Part shown: positions 1 to 9,109 of the stretch, piece after piece | How the letters are laid out: every line of letters begins with the position of its first letter | Numbering within the stretch: the stretch's first letter is position 1 | Assembly (NCBI GenBank): GCA_963732925.1 | Contig: CAVTBJ010000005.1 | Coordinates: 124,001 to 188,000 of the forward strand | DNA: 64,000 nt | DNA from: DASZRZ01 sp963732925 | GTDB lineage: Bacteria; Acidobacteriota; Terriglobia; Terriglobales; Acidobacteriaceae | Reading direction: 5' to 3' | Position numbers and translations under genes: made by a program | The notes under the pieces: generated by a model | The model's database searches: none | Told to the model about the DNA's origin: nothing | What the model saw: only the letters and a program-made list of their open reading frames with translations

Positions 1-615
1 ACCAACCAGACCGCGGGTGGCCGACATATCGAGCACGGTCTTGCCGGGCTCGGCAAAGGGCGGACCAAACGTGGCGTGCTCCATCCAGTTGATGGGCCTG
101 TCGAAGGGCGCGAGGTTCTCGACCCATTCCTGCACATGAAGCAGCTTGGCGTTCTGCGGAAGCGTGAGGGCGCGCTCGACATGGAAGAGAGTCTTAGGGA
201 GATCCGCGGAGAGCCATAGCGTCAATCCCTGGCTGTTGATCTCTTCCCTTTCCTTCTTCCAGACGACGTTTTTGGCTTCCCCATGTCCCTGCAGGCCTGC
301 GCGGCGCTCATCCGGAGAAGGCGGACCGTAGCTGGGGAGACAGAGAATTTGTCCCATGTATTGGTCGGGCTGGGGGTTCGGCGGCACCAGCATGGGATTC
401 AGACTTTGCTTGGGATCGTCCGAAATCAGCCGAATCTCAGAAATATCGCCGCCATCTTGGAGCACGGTGACTTGCATCAGGCCGTTGGAGAGGACCCAGG
501 CGGGACGCCCGTGAAATGCCGCTTCCGGAATGGAGTTCGCCTGCGCCTGGAGGTCGCCGCCGAATGGCAGGATGACAGCGGCGAAAATCAGAAGCCAAAA
601 CAAGAACCGATTCAT
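1..615 (-). CDS. Secreted aldose-epimerase-like protein (5' part, runs off left edge)
   Basis: Reading the minus strand from an ATG at 615 gives 205 open codons that reach base 1 in frame, so the C-terminus lies outside the window. The first 25 or so residues are a signal peptide (MNRFLFWLLIFAAVILPFGG, then an Ala/Gln-rich cleavage region). The mature part has the beta-strand-rich look of the galactose mutarotase-like fold, with MEHATFGPPFAEPG near the visible end. In that family the fold binds sugars or sugar acids; the catalytic residues would lie beyond the edge. It starts 76 nt after the cyclase gene on the same strand and is probably co-transcribed with it. The Shine-Dalgarno is weak. 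The sub-family is uncertain. Confidence 0.7.
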   Translation of the reverse strand, partial: MNRFLFWLLIFAAVILPFGGDLQAQANSIPEAAFHGRPAWVLSNGLMQVTVLQDGGDISEIRLISDDPKQSLNPMLVPPNPQPDQYMGQILCLPSYGPPSPDERRAGLQGHGEAKNVVWKKEREEINSQGLTLWLSADLPKTLFHVERALTLPQNAKLLHVQEWVENLAPFDRPINWMEHATFGPPFAEPGKTVLDMSATRGLVG

Positions 616-691
616 GATCCAATCAGTGCGAACCGCAACCACGCCTGGCAAACAGCTTTGGCGGCTTGCCGGACCGCCCGGCATCCCATCA

Positions 692-1411
692 CTACTCGTC
701 GAAAATGGCAACCGCGCGAACCGGCGCGCCGGTCGTATTCACCCACTTCACCGGGAAGAGGCTCACTGTGAAACCAAAAGGCGGCAACTGATCCAGGTTC
801 GTGAGGTTTTCCAGGTGGTAGTACTCCCGCCTCAACATCACGCGATGGGCTTCCCAAAATTGCTGGCGTTCGAACATTGCCCAAACCGGGGGATCAAAGG
901 TAGGAGCATCGATGCCCATCATCTTTACGCCCTGATCCAGCAGCCATTCCACGGCTTCGCCGCTGGCCCCGACGTGATCGCGTAGATAGCGCTCTTCCTC
1001 CTGGATCTTGCCCGCACCCGTATGAACCAGCACAATGTCGAGCGGTTTCAGCGTGTACTTGATTTTGCAGAGCGCCTTCTTCAGGTCGTCAACGGTAATT
1101 CCAGCCCCGAACGGCAGATGACGGAAATCCAGGCAGACTCCGTCGCCATAGCAATATTCCAGCGGGATTCCCTCCGGACCAGGGGCATCTTCGCGCATAT
1201 GGCGCATGGCGTCCATATGAGTGCCAATGTGGTCGCCAATGACCACCCGATAATGGGCGGTCAGCCAATCCACGCCGTATTCGGTCGCCCCGATTTGCTT
1301 GGCAAACTCCTGCCAGGACTCACACATCGTCAGTGAAGGAGGCACGACCCGGGGGAACGTTACCATACCGTTATGGACTGCCATACTGAGATCGACCAAT
1401 CTGCGACTCAC
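692..1411 (-). CDS. Cyclase family protein (kynurenine-formamidase-like metal hydrolase)
   Basis: This 239-residue protein belongs to the putative cyclase family (PF04199), metal-dependent hydrolases that act on amides or lactones such as N-formylkynurenine or isatin. The family metal motif HxGTHxDxxxH is present as GDHIGTHMDAMRH at about residues 58-70, and a later GIDAPTFDPP segment matches the second conserved block. The start is GTG at 1411 with a G-run 8-12 nt upstream; the first ATG is at codon 10. The start codon overlaps the stop of a small upstream frame by 4 nt, which suggests translational coupling. The neighbours (epimerase-like gene, LarA-like gene, shared operator) suggest small-acid catabolism; the exact substrate is unknown. 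Confidence 0.85.
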   Translation of the reverse strand: MSRRLVDLSMAVHNGMVTFPRVVPPSLTMCESWQEFAKQIGATEYGVDWLTAHYRVVIGDHIGTHMDAMRHMREDAPGPEGIPLEYCYGDGVCLDFRHLPFGAGITVDDLKKALCKIKYTLKPLDIVLVHTGAGKIQEEERYLRDHVGASGEAVEWLLDQGVKMMGIDAPTFDPPVWAMFERQQFWEAHRVMLRREYYHLENLTNLDQLPPFGFTVSLFPVKWVNTTGAPVRAVAIFDE

Positions 1412-1632
1412 GAGTGCGGGCCCCCTTGTTCGAGAAACAATTCGAAAATGCCGCTCATAGCAGCGTTCTGCTGCGTGGCCGGGACATCACAGTAAAACAT
1501 GCCTTTGTCGAAGGACAAAACCTCGGCAGATATCAACCTGAGAGCCAATCCGACTCGGGTCGTAGGATCGAACCGGACACATCTGGCAAGACAAGCGTAA
1601 TCGGGACCAAGCTTTTGTCTGCCCTCGAACAT
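1408..1632 (-). CDS. Possible small upstream ORF, 74 aa, unrecognised
   Basis: An ATG frame of 74 codons starts just downstream of the palindromic element at 1679-1710 and ends in a TGA that overlaps the GTG of the cyclase gene by 4 nt. Coupled overlap of that kind favours real translation. Against it, the Shine-Dalgarno is poor, the protein matches no family I know, and composition gives no strong coding signal. It may be a real coupled peptide or simply untranslated leader. Confidence 0.3.
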   Translation of the reverse strand: MFEGRQKLGPDYACLARCVRFDPTTRVGLALRLISAEVLSFDKGMFYCDVPATQQNAAMSGIFELFLEQGGPHS

Positions 1633-1678
1633 AACTACCAGGACAAGTTCGCTTCCACTCTGCGTGTCCCACGATATG

Positions 1679-1710
1679 CGATAATCGATTATTAATTGAA
1701 AAGTTTACCA
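1679..1710. promoter_or_regulatory. Putative operator, copy 1 (CGATAATCGATT element)
   Basis: This AT-rich element lies between the divergent cyclase operon and LarA-like gene and contains the perfect 12-bp palindrome ATAATCGATTAT (1681-1692). Its first 19 bases match 17330-17348 at 17 of 19 positions, and both copies end in TTACCA. It is the only such island in the 405-nt gap from 1633 to 2037, which otherwise holds no convincing gene. A site for a GntR- or IclR-type catabolic regulator is a reasonable inference; the IclR gene at 11232-12056 is the only candidate visible. Confidence 0.6.
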
Positions 1711-2037
1711 GTTTTGGAATTCCTGTCAAGGCTGGCTCCCCTGTCCAAACCATTGCTCAAACCGCTGGTCTTCCTCACCGTAGGTCATCTTCACCATATT
1801 GAGCTTGCAGATACAGATCTTCGGCTGGCGAAACGGCAGAGAAAGAATGTCCAGGACAGCTTCGAAGCCGTCCCTTCAGGCTCATATCGCTTCACCTAAT
1901 GAATACCCCGGAGTGCAGCAGGTCGCTTACGGGTCGGGATGAATCGCTGGTGCGCTAGTATGGACAAACTTCCGAATGTGCGGTTGCATTCGGGGCCTGG
2001 GGAGCAGCGGCGGATCAGAACTTAGGATGAGTGCAGC

Positions 2038-3340
2038 GTGGAGAGCTTTCCTTTCCCAAAACTGATGAACCTGGAGCAGATGTTCCCCGCCTCGCGGGTG
2101 CTCGATCTTTCCTCGGTGGTCGCAACCGAGTTTTGCCGCACCGGAGTCCTGGCGCGATTGACGCCGGGCGCGCGGGTTGCAGTTGGCGTAGGGAGCCGCG
2201 GCATCACGGATATCCGGAAGGTTGTGGCGGCGGTGATTGCCAACCTGCGGTCCGCGGGAGCAAAGCCGTTCATCGTTCCGGCCATGGGGAGCCACGGCGG
2301 AGCCACCACGGAAGGACAGGTTGGGGTGCTGGCGAGCTATGGAATCACTGCGGACACAATGGGGGTCCCCATCCACGGCTCAATGGAAGTGGAGCACCTT
2401 GGAAGGACGCCCGATGGATCTCCGGTGTGGTTCAGTTCGGAAGCCGTATCAGGCAGACGCAATCGTTGTTATTAATCGCATCAAGCCGCATACCGATTTT
2501 GGCGGCGATCTGGGGAGCGGAACCCTGAAAATGCTGGTGATCGGGTTGGGCAAGCGGGTGGGGGCTTCCGCCGCTCATGCTGCCGCCATCCGGCTGGGGC
2601 ACGAACATTTGATCCGCAGCGCCGCACGATTGATTCTTTCCAAGGTCCCGCTCCTGTGCGCCGTTGGCATTCTCGAGGATCATGCCCACGACACGGCCAA
2701 GGTTGAGGTGCTGCCACCGGCGGAACTTGAGGACCGCGAACGGGAACTGGTGCATGAGGCAAGACGGTTGATGCCACGCCTGCCCTTCGACGAGATTGAT
2801 CTGCTGATTGTGGACCAGATCGGAAAAGACATCAGCGGCTGCGGAATGGATCCGAATGTCACCGGCCGCTCGGTGGAGGGCGGAAAATTTTCCGTCCCGG
2901 ATGCGGGCGCCATGCCCCTGGTTCGCCGCATTTTCGTGCGTGGCGTTACGCAATGTTCGCACGGGAACGGCGTCGGCATTGGGCTGGCCGACTTTACTCG
3001 TTCGGATGTGCTGGCCGGGATCGACTGGCGGATCAGTTACATCAATGCTCTTACCGCACTGTGTACGGCGACGGTGAAAGTCCCGATTCACTTCGCTACC
3101 GACCGGGAGGTGATTTACCGGGCCCTGGAATCGGCGGCTGTGCCCGATGGGGTGGCTCCGCGCGTCGTACGCATTCTTGACACTGTGAATCTTCGCTACC
3201 TGCAAGCCTCCGAGGCGTACCGGGAAGAAATTCACGCGCGGCCGGACCTGATGGCGCTCAGCGAGCCCGCAACTCTGGCGTTCGACGATGCCGGCAACCT
3301 GCCGCCCATGCATTTTTCCAGCGCGGTTTCTATACCGTAG
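2038..3340 (+). CDS. LarA-like lactate racemase family protein (DUF2088), frameshifted
   Basis: About 433 residues read from a GTG at 2038 (preceded by AGGATGAG), with one frame change at about 2445. The frame before it ends SSEAV and the frame after it begins QADAIVVINRIKPHTDF, so a single extra base explains the break. LarA enzymes racemise or epimerise 2-hydroxyacids using a nickel-pincer nucleotide. Cofactor-contact motifs seen in LarA have counterparts here: GSHGG, IKPHTDF, TLKMLVIGLGKR and the His in AAHAAAIRLGHEH. No larB, larC or larE cofactor genes are nearby. It is followed directly by a zinc dehydrogenase, so a hydroxyacid epimerised here may be oxidised there. The true substrate is open. 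Confidence 0.82.
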
Positions 3341-3369
3341 CGGGCTTTCAACCTGAGATGGGAGCAAAC

Positions 3370-4465
3370 ATGGCCACAAGTCGCGCGGCGGTCCTCTCCA
3401 GCTACGATTCCCCTCTGGAGCTGCGGGAATATCCCCTGCCTTCCGCGCTGGAGCCGGGAGCTGCTCTGGTTCGAGTCAAGCTGGCCGGGGTGTGCGGTAC
3501 CGATGTGCACCTGTGGCATGGGCAGCTTCCGCTCCCGCTTCCGGTCATTCTGGGGCACGAATCGGTGGGCATCGTCGAACAAATCGCGGGCGAGCTCGCG
3601 GACTGGAACGGCCAGCCAGTGAAAGTCGGGCAGCGGATTACGTGGAGTTCCTCGCCTGGTGTGCGGCCAGTGCTTCTATTGCCGGGTGAAGAGGCAGCCA
3701 ACGCGCTGCCTGAAGAGAAAAGCTTACGGAATTTCCTACAACTGCGAAGCGCCGCCCCATTTGCTGGGTGGCTATGCGGAGTACATTTACCTGCGTCCCG
3801 GCACCTCGATTTTCCCCATTCCGGATGAGCTTTCCAGCGAAGCTGTGGTGGGTGCGGGATGCGCGCTCGCCACGTCCATCCACGGCGTCGAGCGCATTGG
3901 AATGGAATGGGGCGATACAGTGGTCGTGCAGGGCGCGGGACCTGTTGGACTGGCCTGCACAGCCCTGGCTCGCGATCACGGCGCTGGACGAGTGATCCTG
4001 ATCGGAGGCCCGGCGCACCGCCTGGAACTGGCCGCGAACTTCGGCGCAGATGAATGCATTGATATCGGGGAAACCACGCCGGCGGAGAGGGCAAAACGGA
4101 TTTTGCAGGCAACCTCGGGCTATGGCGCGGACGTGATTCTCGAATGCGTCGGCATGCCCCGGGCCGTCAGCGAAGGACTGGAACTATGCCGCGATGGAGG
4201 AAAGTATCTGGTCTTGGGACATTATGGAAATGCGGGCACGATTGAGTTCAACCCGCACATGATCACTCGCAAACAGATGATCCTGGCGGGATCCTGGGGA
4301 TTCGAGCCTCGCCACACCTACGCAGGGTTGCAGTTCCTGCAGCGGGCGGGCAAGGGACTTCTTTTTGCAGGCCTCATCAAGAACCCATTTCCGCTGGAAA
4401 AGGCCAGCGATGCGCTCCTGGCAACGGCATCCTGGTCGGGGGGGAAAACCGCCATCGTTCCTTGA
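3370..4465 (+). CDS. Zinc-dependent alcohol/polyol dehydrogenase (MDR), frameshifted
   Basis: This is a medium-chain dehydrogenase of about 365 residues with an N-terminal GroES-like domain and a C-terminal Rossmann domain. Catalytic zinc ligands appear in GVCGTDVHLWHG and GHES, the structural zinc motif in CGQCFYC and the Cys of PTRC, and the NAD-binding turn in GAGPVGLACTALA. The frame changes at about 3653: one extra base in TCGCCTGG separates WSSS from LVCGQCFYC. I prefer the ATG at 3370 over that at 3358 because GGGAG sits 5 nt before it. It lies 29 nt after the LarA-like gene and probably oxidises the hydroxyl product of the same pathway. Confidence 0.85.
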
Positions 4466-4621
4466 TTGTCCCGCGACATCGGAGCTCGTTCAGAATTTCT
4501 GCCTCAAGGCGCAATTCGCAGTAGGCGAGCGCTGCCCTGGCGTCTTCCTTCGAATTCGGGCTTGTGCACCTCTTCCTACGCCCTTTGGCCCACTGCGCGG
4601 CGCTAGTCCTTCGGCCCGGCT

Positions 4622-7600
4622 TTACGCGGCAGCCGACCGCGGGCGGAGCGGCTTCACGTTCCGAACTGGCTTTTCCTGCAGCAGCAGTTCTGTGGCTTGA
4701 ACGTAGGGATTGCTGTGGAACCAGCGCTCGACAACTCGATCGCGGAGGAAGTTGCCCAGAGCGAGCAGGCTCATCCCCTGATGGTGCGCCATCCAGCACG
4801 CTACCCGCTCATAACCCGGACGGGACTGGCCCAACGAGCCGGTAAAATCGGCGGCTTCGTAGAATCCATACGTCCCCAGCCAGCCCAGACGAACCATGGA
4901 ATGCATGTTCCTGACGGCTTCCAGCACGTCGACGTCGAGGGCCAGCAATGTGGAATAAGGTGAAATGACAAGCCTTTCCGTGGTCTGCTGTTTCAGGCCC
5001 AGGCCGGGCACGCCAAAAGCAGCGTACTGATAATTCCCTTCCCCATCGAAATCGAAATATGCCGACTCGGAAATGCCCCAGGGAACCTTGTGCCGGGCAG
5101 CATACGCCTGCTGTACGTAGACCGCGGTCTTGCGGGAACGGTCCAGGAGAGTATTGGGATAGCTGCGCATCCAGAGCGAGGGCATCAGGTACTCGAACAT
5201 GGTGCCGGTCCAGGAAAGCAGAACGGGACGGCCGTCACTGAGCGTGTGCGCGCGGCCCAGCAGGAACCAGGCCTCCTGCGGAATCTCCTCTTTGGCGATG
5301 GCGACAAAGGTGGCCATGCGGGCTTCGGAGGCAAGCAGGTCGTAACAGGAGGGATGCAGCCGCCCTGCAGCCACGTCAAACCCAACGGACAGGAGCTTGC
5401 GGCGACGATTCAACAGGAACCCAAAATCCATCTCGTCCGCCAGCAGGGCTGCGTGATCTGCAACCGCCCGAATGTTGTGGATCAGTTCGGTCGCGTTCTG
5501 GTGGGCCTGCGCCAGCAGTTCCTGCAGACTCTCGCAAAGCAGAATCCGGTCCGGCGCCATGGGAGTGGAACTCAGCACAGAGCTGACGCGGACGCTCAGG
5601 AACTCGATGACCGCCGGCAGAGACTCCAGGCTGTGGGAATTGTGCGCCGGCAAGCGCAGTACGGGATCGTGCCGCAGGAGAGCGAATTCCGGCAGCAGCC
5701 AGGGAAGATAGGCACGCACCGTTGCTTTGATCTCCGCCACGCGCAATCTGGCGCCTGACGAGAACCACTCCACATCGCTGGGCCGGCTGGAAACCGGAGG
5801 AGCGACCTCATCGAGGAAAGAATCCGGCAGGCGCAGCACCGCTTCCAGCCAGCTTTCGGCCGAGATCTGCCTCTCAAATGCCAGGAATTCCGGCGAAGGC
5901 TGCAGATCGCTCCAGAGCGCCAGCACATGATCGAGAAGGCCCTCCGCCGATGCCGGAGAAAGCAAGGGGCGGCGCAACTGTTCCATGGAGCCCTGCTGCA
6001 GGCTCCACAGCGATGCCACGAGGTTTCCGCTATCGACGGTGGAGATAAACAGCGGCGCCAGCGGGCTAAGATCCCGGGTACTGTACCAGTTGAATAAATG
6101 ACCACGATGGCGCTGCAGTTGCGCGACCGTCTTCAAGGTGCCAGCGGTTTGTGCCTGGAACTCCGGCAGGGTCAGATAACCCAACTCGCATGCCACCTGG
6201 CGCGCGTTCAGCAGCAGCCCGATATTGGTAGGAGACACGCGGGCGGCAACCGCCGCGGGCGTTTCCTGTACGTTGTCCGGGACCAGCCAGTTATGCTCAC
6301 GGGTACTGAAGCTGTCGAAGTAATGCCAGGTGCGCAGTGCAATGCCGCGCAGAAAGCGTTCGTCACGAGCTGGAACTTCAGCGCCTTCGGCATTCGGGGC
6401 CCGGTTCAACCACGTGGGGATCAGCTTGCTGGACGCCCATAAAGCCAGCAAGGGCAAGGCAGTCGGCAATACAATCGGGCGCAAGAATGCCAACGAAACC
6501 CCCAGGCCGATTACCAGTAGAGGTGTCCAGTCCAGATAGCGATCGAGCTGGGTGCGCCGGACTCCGAGTTCCGCCTGGGCGGCGGTCTCCCACTCCAGAA
6601 GTCGTTTGCGGGTGACGACGCGTCGCACACAAGTGCGCACGATGGCGTCGAGCGACAACAGCGTCTGATGCAGCAGAAACGTCACGGAAAGCCAGACGTT
6701 TACAGCGGCCGAAAACAAGCCGCGGAAGGCATCGTTGGCGATGACCTTCTTGCGCTGGACAGCAGCGGCAACCAGATCCACCGTGCACTGGCAAAAGGCG
6801 GGAGCCAAAAGAATGCCGACGGTTGCGAACGTCCAAGCCAGCGCTTTGCCCGGCAGAAGCAGCCAGCCCAGAAGCAGCAGAAGGAACACAGAGGGTTCGA
6901 CCAGGCTGCGACGCACATTGTCCAGAATCTTCCAACGTGAAATCAGGGAAATCGGATTCCGCACACGATTGCCGGCCTCGTCCGGAACCGAGGGCAAAAG
7001 CCATTCAATGATCTGCCAGTCGCCGCGCAGCCAGCGATGCTTACGCCGGTTGTAGGCGCTGTAGTGCGAAGGATAGTCGTCGATGATTTCAATGTCGCTG
7101 ACCAGGCCGGCCCGGGTGTACGCACCTTCGATGAGATCATGGCTGAGCAGGGAATTGCGCGGAAAACGGCTGTCCAGGACCTGATGGAAGGAATCGACCT
7201 CGTAGATTCCCTTTCCGGCAAAAATGCCCTCGCCGAAAAGATCCTGATAGACATCGGAAATGGCACGCGTATACGGATCGAGTCCGGTCTGTCCGGAGTA
7301 GATACTCGCAAGGCGAGAACTAGTTGCGCTGTTGACGCTCACGCTGACCCGCGGCTGCAGAACTCCATATCCCGCGGTTACGATGTTTTTTTCGGAATCG
7401 ATTACCGCCCGGTTTAGGGGATGGGCAATGGTCCCGACCAGGCGCTGGGCAGAGCGCCGTGGAAGCTCCGTGTCTGCGTCCAGCGTAATGACGTAGCGCA
7501 CCGCCGACAGCAACGAGAGATTCCCCGCCTTCACCGGAAAACTGTCGTACTCGGAGCGTAGCAGCTTATTAAAATCGAGCAGCTTGCCACGCTTCCGTTC

Positions 7601-9100
7601 CCAACCCATCCAGACGGACTCGGCGGGATTGAACACCCGGTGACGATGAAACAGAAAGAAGGAGCCCAGTCCCTGGCCACGATATTTTTTGTTGAGCCTG
7701 CGGACGAGATCCGCGCAGAGATGAACCAAGGGATCATTTTCATCCGCGGGCGTAAGGGAATCGGGCAGGTCCGTCAAAAGGGCGAAGTGCAGGTTGCGGT
7801 CGCGATTCGCCAGATAGTGGACCTCGAGCTTCTCGACCAGATTACGGACCTGGGTCTCGTTGAGAAGAAGCGTCGGGACCGCCACTACGGTGACGCAGTC
7901 GCTGGGAATGCCCTCCAAGAAATCGAGTTTGGGAAGGCCCTGCGCAGGCAAAAGACGTGCCGTGAGGTAATTCATTAACTCGACGGCAGCCTGCGAACAG
8001 GGCAGGAGCAATGCCAGGACGGCCAGAGCAATCAGCCCCGCCGAAGCCTTGCCTACTCCCACCAGGAGCAGAACCGAGCTGACCAGCGCCATCGTAAGCA
8101 GCGCAATGCCAGAGAGATAGTACTGGCTGGGATTCCTGCGGAGAAAAGCCTGAAACCGCCGCTTGAAGGGCGGACGAAAACCAATGTTGCGGCGAAGCTC
8201 GTCAAACCCTTCCCCGACCAGATAATAGCCGACGTGGGAACAGCGGATAGCAGCCCGGGAATCCTGCGGCGAATGCTGCTGGGCTTCCTGAGCAAGGAAT
8301 AGCACCTGGATGGCGACATCCATTTCGCTCACATCGCTGCCCGCGGAAACCTCGGCGATTACTCCGCGGTAACGCTCGCGGGTTTCAAAGTCCATAGCGG
8401 CATAGTCGCCGGCGGGATCCTTGCGGAGAATTCCATCAAACAGCACCAGCGGCTCAAGAAACTCCTGCCAGTTCGTCTCCCCAATCTCACACAGGCTCTG
8501 CACACAGACGTCCAAGCCCAGAGGCCGATCCGGCGTGGCACTCAGTTGCGGAACCAGTTGAGCGATGCGCTCCAGCAAAATCAGCTTAAGGACAGGAACG
8601 AGCGCCCGCAGCTCATCGATGTTCAGAACGACGGCTTCCTGGAAAGCATCGACGTAGGCGGCAAATCCTTCCTCGACGAACTGGAATTCCGCGGCCGACA
8701 AGAAATTGTGTGCTAGCGCCACCACTCTCGGGACCATCGCGCCGCCGGGAGTATGTACATGGGGAGCGCGGGTAAATGACCTGGGAAGATCCTTAAGATC
8801 ATCCAACAAGGCATAAATCAAGCGAATGTGATCGTGCACCCAGCGGAAATCTTCCCCGACCGGAGATGATTGAGAGGGGACCTCAAGATTATTTAACAGT
8901 GGCAGCAACGCGCTGCGCAGTAGCTTGACACGTTTCCGAATGGCGCTAGAAGCATCCGCGAGGGGAAGTGAGACCAGGGCTGCCGCCCACTCAGCGGCCG
9001 CTGCGCGCAAGGCGCGACACTGCGCGGCGGCCGGCTCGGAGCGTTCCCGGAATGTTCCGGGCGGATCGTTCACAATTTCGAGGTACCTTCCATTCCGCAT
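4622..9100 (-). CDS. GT84 glucan synthase with glycoamylase-like domain, no GH94 domain
   Basis: This 1492-residue membrane protein resembles the N-terminal half of cyclic beta-1,2-glucan synthase (NdvB/ChvB). In order: a helical N-terminal region (1-325), membrane segments (about 330-368), a processive glycosyltransferase domain with ITLDADTE (Asp541/Asp543), HDLIEG (654-659) and RGDWQ (692-696), further membrane segments (about 735-775, 795-815, 855-890), and a C-terminal glycoamylase-like domain ending GYERVACWMAHHQGMSLLALGNFL. Classical NdvB proteins are near 2,800 residues and continue into a GH94-type phosphorylase domain that sets chain length. This protein stops at the domain boundary, and only 156 nt separate it from the convergent dehydrogenase gene, so the domain is truly absent here. 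It starts 9 nt after the ABC exporter gene, which probably exports the product. Confidence 0.85.
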   Translation of the reverse strand: MRNGRYLEIVNDPPGTFRERSEPAAAQCRALRAAAAEWAAALVSLPLADASSAIRKRVKLLRSALLPLLNNLEVPSQSSPVGEDFRWVHDHIRLIYALLDDLKDLPRSFTRAPHVHTPGGAMVPRVVALAHNFLSAAEFQFVEEGFAAYVDAFQEAVVLNIDELRALVPVLKLILLERIAQLVPQLSATPDRPLGLDVCVQSLCEIGETNWQEFLEPLVLFDGILRKDPAGDYAAMDFETRERYRGVIAEVSAGSDVSEMDVAIQVLFLAQEAQQHSPQDSRAAIRCSHVGYYLVGEGFDELRRNIGFRPPFKRRFQAFLRRNPSQYYLSGIALLTMALVSSVLLLVGVGKASAGLIALAVLALLLPCSQAAVELMNYLTARLLPAQGLPKLDFLEGIPSDCVTVVAVPTLLLNETQVRNLVEKLEVHYLANRDRNLHFALLTDLPDSLTPADENDPLVHLCADLVRRLNKKYRGQGLGSFFLFHRHRVFNPAESVWMGWERKRGKLLDFNKLLRSEYDSFPVKAGNLSLLSAVRYVITLDADTELPRRSAQRLVGTIAHPLNRAVIDSEKNIVTAGYGVLQPRVSVSVNSATSSRLASIYSGQTGLDPYTRAISDVYQDLFGEGIFAGKGIYEVDSFHQVLDSRFPRNSLLSHDLIEGAYTRAGLVSDIEIIDDYPSHYSAYNRRKHRWLRGDWQIIEWLLPSVPDEAGNRVRNPISLISRWKILDNVRRSLVEPSVFLLLLLGWLLLPGKALAWTFATVGILLAPAFCQCTVDLVAAAVQRKKVIANDAFRGLFSAAVNVWLSVTFLLHQTLLSLDAIVRTCVRRVVTRKRLLEWETAAQAELGVRRTQLDRYLDWTPLLVIGLGVSLAFLRPIVLPTALPLLALWASSKLIPTWLNRAPNAEGAEVPARDERFLRGIALRTWHYFDSFSTREHNWLVPDNVQETPAAVAARVSPTNIGLLLNARQVACELGYLTLPEFQAQTAGTLKTVAQLQRHRGHLFNWYSTRDLSPLAPLFISTVDSGNLVASLWSLQQGSMEQLRRPLLSPASAEGLLDHVLALWSDLQPSPEFLAFERQISAESWLEAVLRLPDSFLDEVAPPVSSRPSDVEWFSSGARLRVAEIKATVRAYLPWLLPEFALLRHDPVLRLPAHNSHSLESLPAVIEFLSVRVSSVLSSTPMAPDRILLCESLQELLAQAHQNATELIHNIRAVADHAALLADEMDFGFLLNRRRKLLSVGFDVAAGRLHPSCYDLLASEARMATFVAIAKEEIPQEAWFLLGRAHTLSDGRPVLLSWTGTMFEYLMPSLWMRSYPNTLLDRSRKTAVYVQQAYAARHKVPWGISESAYFDFDGEGNYQYAAFGVPGLGLKQQTTERLVISPYSTLLALDVDVLEAVRNMHSMVRLGWLGTYGFYEAADFTGSLGQSRPGYERVACWMAHHQGMSLLALGNFLRDRVVERWFHSNPYVQATELLLQEKPVRNVKPLRPRSAAA

Positions 9101-9109
9101 GCTGGGCCT

